Assembly (NCBI GenBank): GCA_026874595.1 | Contig: CM049309.1 | Location: forward strand, 28,153,033-28,217,032 | Length of the DNA: 64,000 bases | Direction of reading: 5' to 3' | Source of the DNA: Sipunculus nudus | Taxonomy: Eukaryota; Annelida; Sipuncula; Golfingiida; Sipunculidae | Part shown: positions 51,796 through 63,199 of the stretch, piece after piece | Layout of the letters: each line of letters begins with the position of its first letter | Position numbering within the stretch: the stretch's first letter is position 1 | Program-made: the position numbers and the translations under genes | The notes under the pieces: model-generated | The model's database searches: none | Told to the model about the DNA's origin: nothing | What the model saw: the letters and a program-made list of their open reading frames with translations, nothing else

Positions 51796-52877
51796 GCGTA
51801 AACCGAGCTGATTTCGGCGAAAACGACGTTTGTAACAGTCCTAAATGGCCTAATGAAGCTTCTAAAACGCTTCTTTCGCAATTTAAATCGGCCATTTTTG
51901 CAGAAAACACGATCTTGTATTACGCGAAAACCGAGCTGATTTCGGCGAAAACGACGTTTGTAACAGGTCCTAAATGGCCTAATGAAGCTTCTAAAACGCT
52001 TCTTTCGCAATTTAAATCGGCCATTTTTGCAGAAAACACGATCTTGTATTACGCGAAAACCGAGCTGATTTCGGCGAAAACGACGTTTGTAACAGGTCCT
52101 AAATGGCCTAATGAAGCTTCTAAAACGCTTCTTTCGCAATTTAAATCGGCCATTTTTGCAGAAAACACGATCTTGTATTACGCGAAAACCGAGCTGATTT
52201 CGGCGAAAACGACGTTTGTAACAGGTCCTAAATGGCCTAATGAAGCTTCTAAAACGCTTCTTTCGCAATTTAAATCGGCCATTTTTGCAGAAAACACGAT
52301 CTTGTATTACGCGAAAACCGAGCTGATTTCGGCGAAAACGACGTTTGTAACAGGTCCTAAATGGCCTAATGAAGCTTCTAAAACGCTTCTTTCGCAATTT
52401 AAATCGGCCATTTTTCCAGAAAACACGATCTTGTATTACGCGAAAACCGAGCTGATTTCGGCGAAAACGACGTTTGTAACAGGTCCTAAATGGCCTAATG
52501 AAGCTTCTAAAACGCTTCTTTCGCAATTTAAATCGGCCATTTTTGCAGAAAACACGATCTTGTATTATGCGAAAACCGAGCTGATTTCGGCGAAAACGAC
52601 GTTTGTAACAGGTCCTAAATGGCCTAATGAAGCTTCTAAAACGCTTCTTTCGCAATTTAAATCGGCCATTTTTGCAGAAAACACGATCTTGTATTACGCG
52701 AAAACCGAGCTGATTTCGGCGAAAACGACGTTTGTAACACGTCCTAAATTGGGTAATGAAGATCCTAAAGGGCTTCTTTCGCATCAGACAACGGCCGTTT
52801 TTGCAGAAAACACGATCTTGTATTACGCGAAAACCGAGCTGATTTCGGCGAAAACAACGTTTGTAACAGGTCCTAAA
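51796..52877 (+). repeat. Class II higher-order block, copy 1
   Basis: Block running from the ACGCGTAAACC tag to the linked B' monomer. The tag-to-B' distance is 953 bp here, 956 bp at 55,148-56,232 and 954 bp at 60,569-61,651. Copies 1 and 3 also share TATTATGCG. Tag offsets are 3,352 bp (about 26 monomers) and 8,773 bp (about 68 monomers) from this copy. Confidence 0.75.
52749..52877 (+). repeat. B' monomer with linked ACACG/ACAACG variants
   Basis: Lies 953 bp after the ACGCGTAAACC tag at 51,796. The same arrangement recurs around 56.1 and 61.5 kb. Confidence 0.9.
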
Positions 52878-55147
52878 TGGCCTAATGAAGCTTCTAAAAC
52901 GCTTCTTTCGCAATTTAAATCGGCCATTTTTCCAGAAAACACGATCTTGTATTACGCGAAACCGAGCTGATTTCGGCGAAAACGACGTTTGTAACAGGTC
53001 CTAAATGGCCTAATGAAGCTTCTAAAACGCTTCTTTCGCAATTTAAATCGGCCATTTTTGCAGAAAACACGATCTTGTATTACGCGAAAACCGAGCTGAT
53101 TTCGGCGAAAACGACGTTTGTAACAGGTCCTAAATGGCCTAATGAAGCTTCTAAAACGCTTCTTTCGCAATTTAAATCGGCCATTTTTGCAGAAAACACG
53201 ATCTTGTATTACGCGAAAACCGAGCTGATTTCGGCGAAAACGACGTTTGTAACAGGTCCTAAATGGCCTAATGAAGCTTCTAAAACGCTTCTTTCGCAAT
53301 TTAAATCGGCCATTTTTCCAGAAAACACGATCTTGTATTACGCGAAAACCGAGCTGATTTCGGCGAAAACGACGTTTGTAACAGGTCCTAAATGGCCTAA
53401 TGAAGCTTCTAAAACGCTTCTTTCGCAATTTAAATCGGCCATTTTTGCAGAAAACACGATCTTGTATTACGCGAAAACCGAGCTGATTTCGGCGAAAACG
53501 ACGTTTGTAACAGGTCCTAAATGGCCTAATGAAGCTTCTAAAACGCTTCTTTCGCAATTTAAATCGGCCATTTTTCCAGAAAACACGATCTTGTATTACG
53601 CGAAAACCGAGCTGATTTCGGCGAAAACGACGTTTGTAACAGGTCCTAAATGGCCTAATGAAGCTTCTAAAACGCTTCTTTCGCAATTTAAATCGGCCAT
53701 TTTTCCAGAAAACACGATCTTGTATTACGCGAATACCGAGCTGATTTCGGCGAAAACGACGTTTGTAACAGGTCCTAAATGGCCTAATGAAGCTTCTAAA
53801 ACGCTTCTTTCGCAATTTAAGTCGGCCATTTTTGCAGAAAACACGATCTTGTATTACGCGAAAACCGAGCTGATTTCGGCGAAAACGACGTTTGTAACAG
53901 GTCCTAAATGGCCTAATGAAGCTTCTAAAACGCTTCTTTCGCAATTTAAATCGGCCATTTTTCCAGAAAACACGATCTTGTATTACGCGAAAACCGAGCT
54001 GATTTCGGCGAAAACGACGTTTGTAACAGGTCCTAAATGGCCTAATGAAGCTTCTAAAACGCTTCTTTCGCAATTTAAATCGGCCATTTTTCCAGAAAAA
54101 CACGATCTTGTATTACGCGAAAACCGAGCTGATTTCGGCGAAAACGACGTTTGTAACAGGTCCTAAATGGCCTAATGAAGCTTCTAAAACGCTTCTTTCG
54201 CAATTTAAATCGGCCATTTTTGCAGAAAACACGATCTTGTATTACGCGAAAACCGAGCTGATTTCGGCGAAAACGACGTTTGTAACAGGTCCTAAATGGC
54301 CTAATGAAGCTTCTAAAACGCTTCTTTCGCAATTTAAATCGGCCATTTTTGCAGAAAACACGATCTTGTATTACGCGAAAACCGAGCTGATTTCGGCGAA
54401 AACGACGTTTGTAACAGGTCCTAAATGGCCTAATGAAGCTTCTAAAACGCTTCTTTCGCAATTTAAATCGGCCATTTTTCCAGAAAACACGATCTTGTAT
54501 TACGCGAAAACCGAGCTGATTTCGGCGAAAACGACATTTGTAACAGGTCCTAAATGGCCTAATGAAGCTTCTAAAACGCTTCTTTCGCAATTTAAATCGG
54601 CCATTTTGCAGAAAACACGATCTTGTATTACGCGAAAACCGAGCTGATTTCGGCGAAAACGACGTTTGTAACAGGTCCTAAATGGCCTAATGAAGCTTCT
54701 AAAACGCTTCTTTCGCAATTTAAATCGGCCATTTTTGCAGAAAACACGATCTTGTATTACGCGAAAACCGAGCTGATTTCGGCGAAAACGACGTTTGTAA
54801 CAGGTCCTAAATGGCCTAATGAAGCTTCTAAAACGCTTCTTTCGCAATTTAAATCGGCCATTTTTGCAGAAAACACGATCTTGTATTACGCGAAAACCGA
54901 GCTGATTTCGGCGAAAACGACGTTTGTAACAGGTCCTAAATGGCCTAATGAAGCTTCTAAAACGCTTCTTTCGCAATTTAAATCGGCCATTTTTGCAGAA
55001 AACACGATCTTGTATTACGCGAAAACCGAGCTGATTTCGGCGAAAACGACGTTTGTAACAGGTCCTAAATGGCCTAATGAAGCTTCTAAAACGCTTCTTT
55101 CGCAATTTAAATCGGCCATTTTTCCAGAAAACACGATCTTGTATTAC

Positions 55148-56232
55148 GCGTAAACCGAGCTGATTTCGGCGAAAACGACGTTTGTAACAGGTCCTAAATG
55201 GCCTAATGAAGCTTCTAAAACGCTTCTTTCGCAATTTAAATCGGCCATTTTTCCAGAAAACACGATCTTGTATTACGCGAAAACCGAGCTGATTTCGGCG
55301 AAAACGACGTTTGTAACAGGTCCTAAATGGCCTAATGAAGCTTCTAAAACGCTTCTTTCGCAATTTAAATCGGCCATTTTTGCAGAAAACACGATCTTGT
55401 ATTACGCGAAAACCGAGCTGATTTCGGCGAAAACGACGTTTGTAACAGGTCCTAAATGGCCTAATGAAGCTTCTAAAACGCTTCTTTCGCAATTTAAATC
55501 GGCCATTTTTGCAGAAAACACGATCTTGTATTACGCGAAAACCGAGCTGATTTCGGCGAAAACGACGTTTGTAACAGGTCCTAAATGGCCTAATGAAGCT
55601 TCTAAAACGCTTCTTTCGCAATTTAAATCGGCCATTTTTGCCAGAAAACACGATCTTGTATTACGCGAAAACCGAGCTGATTTCGGCGAAAACGACGTTT
55701 GTAACAGGTCCTAAATGGCCTAATGAAGCTTCTAAAACGCTTCTTTCGCAATTTAAATCGGCCATTTTTCCAGAAAACACGATCTTGTATTACGCGAAAA
55801 CCGAGCTGATTTCGGCGAAAACGACGTTTGTAACAGGTCCTAAATGGCCTAATGAAGCTTCTAAAACGCTTCTTTCGCAATTTAAATCGGCCATTTTTTC
55901 CAGAAAACACGATCTTGTATTACGCGAAAACCGAGCTGATTTCGGCGAAAACGACGTTTGTAACAGGTCCTAAATGGCCTAATGAAGCTTCTAAAACGCT
56001 TCTTTCGCAATTTAAATCGGCCATTTTTGCAGAAAACACGATCTTGTATTACGCGAAAACCGAGCTGATTTCGGCGAAAACGACGTTTGTAACACGTCCT
56101 AAATTGGGTAATGAAGATCCTAAAGGGCTTCTTTCGCATCAGACAACGGCCGTTTTTGCAGAAAACACGATCTTGTATTACGCGAAAACCGAGCTGATTT
56201 CGGCGAAAACAACGTTTGTAACAGGTCCTAAA
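55148..56232 (+). repeat. Class II higher-order block, copy 2
   Basis: Same tag-to-B' arrangement as 51,796-52,877 but without the TATTATGCG variant. Two extra-base insertions (TTTTGCCAG near 55,640 and ATTTTTTCCAG near 55,898) lie inside. Confidence 0.7.
56104..56232 (+). repeat. B' monomer with linked ACACG/ACAACG variants
   Basis: Lies 956 bp after the ACGCGTAAACC tag at 55,148, and 26 monomers after the B' at 52,749 (offset 3,355). Confidence 0.9.
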
Positions 56233-57264
56233 TGGCCTAATGAAGCTTCTAAAACGCTTCTTTCGCAATTTAAATCGGCCATTTTTGCAGAAAACACGAT
56301 CTTGTATTACGCGAAAACCGAGCTGATTTCGGCGAAAACGACGTTTGTAACAGGTCCTAAATGGCCTAATGAAGCTTCTAAAACGCTTCTTTCGCAATTT
56401 AAATCGGCCATTTTTGCAGAAAACACGATCTTGTATTACGCGAAAACCGAGCTGATTTCGGCGAAAACGACGTTTGTAACAGGTCCTAAATGGCCTAATG
56501 AAGCTTCTAAAACGCTTCTTTCGCAATTTAAATCGGCCATTTTTGCAGAAAACACGATCTTGTATTACGCGAAAACCGAGCTGATTTCGGCGAAAACGAC
56601 GTTTGTAACAGGTCCTAAATGGCCTAATGAAGCTTCTAAAACGCTTCTTTCGCAATTTAAATCGGCCATTTTTCCAGAAAACACGATCTTGTATTACGCG
56701 AAAACCGAGCTGATTTCGGCGAAAACGACGTTTGTAACAGGTCCTAAATGGCCTAATGAAGCTTCTAAAACGCTTCTTTCGCAATTTAAATCGGCCATTT
56801 TTCCAGAAAACACGATCTTGTATTACGCGAAAACCGAGCTGATTTCGGCGAAAACGACGTTTGTAACAGGTCCTAAATGGCCTAATGAAGCTTCTAAAAC
56901 GCTTCTTTCGCAATTTAAATCGGCCATTTTTCCAGAAAACACGATCTTGTATTACGCGAAAACCGAGCTGATTTCGGCGAAAACGACGTTTGTAACAGGT
57001 CCTAAATGGCCTAATGAAGCTTCTAAAACGCTTCTTTCGCAATTTAAATCGGCCATTTTTCCAGAAAACACGATCTTGTATTACGCGAAAACCGAGCTGA
57101 TTTCGGCGAAAACGACGTTTGTAACAGGTCCTAAATGGCCTAATGAAGCTTCTAAAACGCTTCTTTCGCAATTTAAATCGGCCATTTTTCCAGAAAACAC
57201 GATCTTGTATTACGCGAAAACCGAGCTGATTTCGGCGAAAACGACGTTTGTAACAGGTCCTAAA

Positions 57265-57393
57265 TTGGGTAATGAAGATCCTAAAGGGCTTCTTTCGCAT
57301 CAGACAACGGCCGTTTTTGCAGAAAACACGATCTTGTATTACGCGAAAACCGAGCTGATTTCGGCGAAAACGACGTTTGTAACAGGTCCTAAA
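57265..57393 (+). repeat. B' monomer without linked variants
   Basis: Preceded by normal AACAGGTCC and carrying normal AAAACGACG. The next monomer has an extra G (AAATGGGCC). Confidence 0.9.
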
Positions 57394-59584
57394 TGGGCCT
57401 AATGAAGCTTCTAAAACGCTTCTTTCGCAATTTAAATCGGCCATTTTTCCAGAAAACACGATCTTGTATTACGCGAAAACCGAGCTGATTTCGGCGAAAA
57501 CGACGTTTGTAACAGGTCCTAAATGGCCTAATGAAGCTTCTAAAACGCTTCTTTCGCAATTTAAATCGGCCATTTTGCAGAAAACACGATCTTGTATTAC
57601 GCGAAAACCGAGCTGATTTCGGCGAAAACGACGTTTGTAACAGGTCCTAAATGGCCTAATGAAGCTTCTAAAACGCTTTTTTCGCAATTTAAATCGGCCA
57701 TTTTTGCAGAAAACACGATCTTGTATTACGCGAAAACCGAGCTGATTTCGGCGAAAACGACGTTTGTAACAGGTCCTAATGGCCTAATGAAGCTTCTAAA
57801 ACGCTTCTTTCGCAATTTAAATCGGCCATTTTTGCAGAAAACACGATCTTGTATTACGCGAAAACCGAGCTGATTTCGGCGAAAACGACGTTTGTAACAG
57901 GTCCTTAATGGCCTAATGAAGCTTCTAAAACGCTTCTTTCGCAATTTAAATCGGCCATTTTTGCAGAAAACACGATCTTGTATTACGCGAAAACCGAGCT
58001 GATTTCGGCGAAAACGACGTTTGTAACAGGTCCTAAATGGCCTAATGAAGCTTCTAAAACGCTTCTTTCGCAATTTAAATCGGCCATTTTTGCAGAAAAC
58101 ACGATCTTGTATTACGCGAAAACCGAGCTGATTTCGGCGAAAACGACGTTTGTAACAGGTCCTAAATGGCCTAATGAAGCTTCTAAAACGCTTCTTTCGC
58201 AATTTAAATCGGCCATTTTTGCAGAAAACACGATCTTGTATTACGCGAAAACCGAGCTGATTTCGGCGAAAACGACGTTTGTAACAGGTCCTAAATGGCC
58301 TAATGAAGCTTCTAAAACGCTTCTTTCGCAATTTAAATCGGCCATTTTTCCAGAAAACACGATCTTGTATTACGCGAAAACCGAGCTGATTTCGGCGAAA
58401 ACGACGTTTGTAACAGGTCCTAAATGGCCTAATGAAGCTTCTAAAACGCTTCTTTCGCAATTTAAATCGGCCATTTTTTCCAGAAAACACGATCTTGTAT
58501 TACGCGAAAACCGAGCTGATTTCGGCGAAAACGACGTTTGTAACAGGTCCTAAATGGCCTAATGAAGCTTCTAAAACGCTTCTTTCGCAATTTAAATCGG
58601 CCATTTTTGCAGAAAACACGATCTTGTATTACGCGAAAACCGAGCTGATTTCGCGAAAACGACGTTTGTAACAGGTCCTAAATGGCCTAATGAAGCTTCT
58701 AAAACGCATTTTCGCAATTTAAAATCGGCCATTTTTGCAGAAAACACGATCTTGTATTACGCGAAAACCGAGCTGATTTCGGCGAAAACGACGTTTGTAA
58801 CAGGTCCTAAATGGCCTAATGAAGCTTCTAAAACGCTTCTTTCGCAATTTAAATCGGCCATTTTTGCAGAAAACACGATCTTGTATTACGCGAAAACCGA
58901 GCTGATTTCGGCGAAAACGACGTTTGTAACAGGTCCTAAATGGCCTAATGAAGCTTCTAAAACGCTTCTTTCGCAATTTAAATCGGCCATTTTGCAGAAA
59001 ACACGATCTTGTATTACGCGAAAACCGAGCTGATTTCGGCGAAAACGACGTTTGTAACAGGTCCTTAATGGCCTAATGAAGCTTCTAAAACGCTTCTTTC
59101 GCAATTTAAATCGGCCATTTTTGCAGAAAACACGATCTTGTATTACGCGAAAACCGAGCTGATTTCGGCGAAAACGACGTTTGTAACAGGTCCTAAATGG
59201 CCTAATGAAGCTTCTAAAACGCTTCTTTCGCAATTTAAATCGGCCATTTTTCCAGAAAACACGATCTTGTATTACGCGAAAACCGAGCTGATTTCGGCGA
59301 AAACGACGTTTGTAACAGGTCCTAAATGGCCTAATGAAGCTTCTAAAACGCTTCTTTCGCAATTTAAATCGGCCATTTTTGCAGAAAACACGATCTTGTA
59401 TTACGCGAAAACCGAGCTGATTTCGGCGAAAACGACGTTTGTAACAGGTCCTAAATGGCCTAATGAAGCTTCTAAAACGCTTCTTTCGCAATTTAAATCG
59501 GCCATTTTTGCAGAAAACACGATCTTGTATTACGCGAAAACCGAGCTGATTTCGGCGAAAACGACGTTTGTAACACGTCCTAAA

Positions 59585-59715
59585 TTGGGTAATGAAGATC
59601 CTAAAGGGCTTCTTTCGCATCAGACAACGGCCGTTTTTGCAGAAAAACACGATCTTGTATTACGCGAAAACCGAGCTGATTTCGGCGAAAACAACGTTTT
59701 GTAACAGGTCCTAAA
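59585..59715 (+). repeat. B' monomer with linked variants, 131 bp
   Basis: Two single-base insertions (GCAGAAAAACACG and ACGTTTTGTAA) lengthen the unit. It carries the ACACG and ACAACG variants. Confidence 0.9.
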
Positions 59716-60568
59716 TGGCCTAATGAAGCTTCTAAAACGCTTCTTTCGCAATTTAAATCGGCCATTTTTCCAGAAAACACGATCTTGTATTACGCGAAAA
59801 CCGAGCTGATTTCGGCGAAAACGACGTTTGTAACAGGTCCTAAATGGCCTAATGAAGCTTCTAAAACGCTTCTTTCGATTTAAATCGGCCATTTTTCCAG
59901 AAAACACGATCTTGTATTACGCGAAAACCGAGCTGATTTCGGCGAAAACGACGTTTGTAACAGGTCCTAAATGGCCTAATGAAGCTTCTAAAACGCTTCT
60001 TTCGCAATTTAAATCGGCCATTTTTCCAGAAAACACGATCTTGTATTACGCGAAAACCGAGCTGATTTCGGCGAAAACGACGTTTGTAACAGGTCCTAAA
60101 TGGCCTAATGAAGCTTCTAAAACGCTTCTTTCGCAATTTAAATCGGCCATTTTTGCAGAAAACACGATCTTGTATTACGCGAAAACCGAGCTGATTTCGG
60201 CGAAAACGACGTTTGTAACAGGTCCTAAATGGCCTAATGAAGCTTCTAAAACGCTTCTTTCGCAATTTAAATCGGCCATTTTTGCAGAAAACACGATCTT
60301 GTATTACTACGCGAAAACCGAGCTGATTTCGGCGAAAACGACGTTTGTAACAGGTCCTAAATGGCCTAATGAAGCTTCTAAAACGCTTCTTTCGCAATTT
60401 AAATCGGCCATTTTTGCAGAAAACACGATCTTGTATTACGCGAAAACCGAGCTGATTTCGGCGAAAACGACGTTTGTAACAGGTCCTAAATGGCCTAATG
60501 AAGCTTCTAAAACGCTTCTTTCGCAATTTAAATCGGCCATTTTTCCAGAAAACACGATCTTGTATTAC

Positions 60569-61651
60569 GCGTAAACCGAGCTGATTTCGGCGAAAACGAC
60601 GTTTGTAACAGGTCCTAAATGGCCTAATGAAGCTTCTAAAACGCTTCTTTCGCAATTTAAATCGGCCATTTTTGCAGAAAACACGATCTTGTATTACGCG
60701 AAAACCGAGCTGATTTCGGCGAAAACGACGTTTGTAACAGGTCCTAAATGGCCTAATGAAGCTTCTAAAACGCTTCTTTCGCAATTTAAATCGGCCATTT
60801 TTGCAGAAAACACGATCTTGTATTACGCGAAAACCGAGCTGATTTCGGCGAAAACGACGTTTGTAACAGGTCCTAAATGGCCTAATGAAGCTTCTAAAAC
60901 GCTTCTTTCGCAATTTAAATCGGCCATTTTTGCAGAAAACACGATCTTGTATTACGCGAAAACCGAGCTGATTTCGGCGAAAACGACGTTTGTAACAGGT
61001 CCTAAATGGCCTAATGAAGCTTCTAAAACGCTTCTTTCGCAATTTAAATCGGCCATTTTTGCAGAAAACACGATCTTGTATTACGCGAAAACCGAGCTGA
61101 TTTCGGCGAAAACGACGTTTGTAACAGGTCCTAAATGGCCTAATGAAGCTTCTAAAACGCTTCTTTCGCAATTTAAATCGGCCATTTTTCCAGAAAACAC
61201 GATCTTGTATTACGCGAAAACCGAGCTGATTTCGGCGAAAACGACGTTTGTAACAGGTCCTAAATGGCCTAATGAAGCTTCTAAAACGCTTCTTTCGCAA
61301 TTTAAATCGGCCATTTTTGCAGAAAACACGATCTTGTATTATGCGAAAACCGAGCTGATTTCGGCGAAAACGACGTTTGTAACAGGTCCTAAATGGCCTA
61401 ATGAAGCTTCTAAAACGCTTCTTTCGCAATTTAAATCGGCCATTTTTGCAGAAAACACGATCTTGTATTACGCGAAAACCGAGCTGATTTCGGCGAAAAC
61501 GACGTTTGTAACACGTCCTAAATTGGGTAATGAAGATCCTAAAGGGCTTCTTTCGCATCAGACAACGGCCGTTTTTGCAGAAAACACGATCTTGTATTAC
61601 GCGAAAACCGAGCTGATTTCGGCGAAAACAACGTTTGTAACAGGTCCTAAA
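60569..61651 (+). repeat. Class II higher-order block, copy 3
   Basis: Matches 51,796-52,877 including the TATTATGCG variant, so copies 1 and 3 are closer to each other than to copy 2. Confidence 0.75.
61523..61651 (+). repeat. B' monomer with linked ACACG/ACAACG variants
   Basis: Lies 954 bp after the ACGCGTAAACC tag at 60,569. With the TATTATGCG tag shortly upstream it repeats the arrangement at 51.8-52.9 kb, about 68 monomers earlier. Confidence 0.9.
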
Positions 61652-63070
61652 TGGCCTAATGAAGCTTCTAAAACGCTTCTTTCGCAATTTAAATCGGCCA
61701 TTTTTCCAGAAAACACGATCTTGTATTACGCGAAAACCGAGCTGATTTCGGCGAAAACGACGTTTGTAACAGGTCCTAAATGGCCTAATGAAGCTTCTAA
61801 AACGCTTCTTTCGCAATTTAAATCGGCCATTTTTGCAGAAAACACGATCTTGTATTACGCGAAAACCGAGCTGATTTCGGCGAAAACGACGTTTGTAACA
61901 GGTCCTAAATGGCCTAATGAAGCTTCTAAAACGCTTCTTTCGCAATTTAAATCGGCCATTTTTGCAGAAAACACGATCTTGTATTACGCGAAAACCGAGC
62001 TGATTTCGGCGAAAACGACGTTTGTAACAGGTCCTAAATGGCCTAATGAAGCTTCTAAAACGCTTCTTTCGCAATTTAAATCGGCCATTTTTGCAGAAAA
62101 CACGATCTTGTATTACGCGAAAACCGAGCTGATTTCGGCGAAAACGACGTTTGTAACAGGTCCTAAATGGCCTAATGAAGCTTCTAAAACGCTTCTTTCG
62201 CAATTTAAATCGGCCATTTTTCCAGAAAACACGATCTTGTATTACGCGAAAACCGAGCTGATTTCGACGAAAACGACGTTTGTAACAGGTCCTAAATGGC
62301 CTAATGAAGCTTCTAAAACGCTTCTTTCGCAATTTAAATCGGCCATTTTTCCAGAAAACACGATCTTGTATTACGCGAAAACCGAGCTGATTTCGGCGAA
62401 AACGACGTTTGTAACAGGTCCTAAATGGCCTAATGAAGCTTCTAAAACGCTTCTTTCGCAATTTAAATCGGCCATTTTTCCAGAAAACACGATCTTGTAT
62501 TACGCGAAAACCGAGCTGATTTCGGCGAAAACGACGTTTGTAACAGGTCCTAAATGGCCTAATGAAGCTTCTAAAACGCTTCTTTCGCAATTTAAATCGG
62601 CCATTTTTCCAGAAAACACGATCTTGTATTACGCGAAAACCGAGCTGATTTCGGCGAAAACGACGTTTGTAACAGGTCCTAAATGGCCTAATGAAGCTTC
62701 TAAAACGCTTCTTTCGCAATTTAAATCGGCCATTTTTCCAGAAAACACGATCTTGTATTACGCGAAAACCGAGCTGATTTCGGCGAAAACGACGTTTGTA
62801 ACAGGTCCTAAATGGCCTAATGAAGCTTCTAAAACGCTTTTTTCGCAATTTAAATCGGCCATTTTTGCAGAAAACACGATCTTGTATTACGCGAAAACCG
62901 AGCTGATTTCGGCGAAAACGACGTTTGTAACAGGTCCTAAATGGCCTAATGAAGCTTCTAAAACGCTTCTTTCGCAATTTAAATCGGCCATTTTTCCAGA
63001 AAACACGATCTTGTATTACGCGAAAACCGAGCTGATTTCGGCGAAAACGACGTTTGTAACACGTCCTAAA

Positions 63071-63199
63071 TTGGGTAATGAAGATCCTAAAGGGCTTCTT
63101 TCGCATCAGACAACGGCCGTTTTTGCAGAAAACACGATCTTGTATTACGCGAAAACCGAGCTGATTTCGGCGAAAACAACGTTTGTAACAGGTCCTAAA
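63071..63199 (+). repeat. B' monomer with linked ACACG/ACAACG variants
   Basis: Exactly 12 monomers (1,548 bp) after the B' at 61,523. It is the last B' in the window. Confidence 0.9.
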
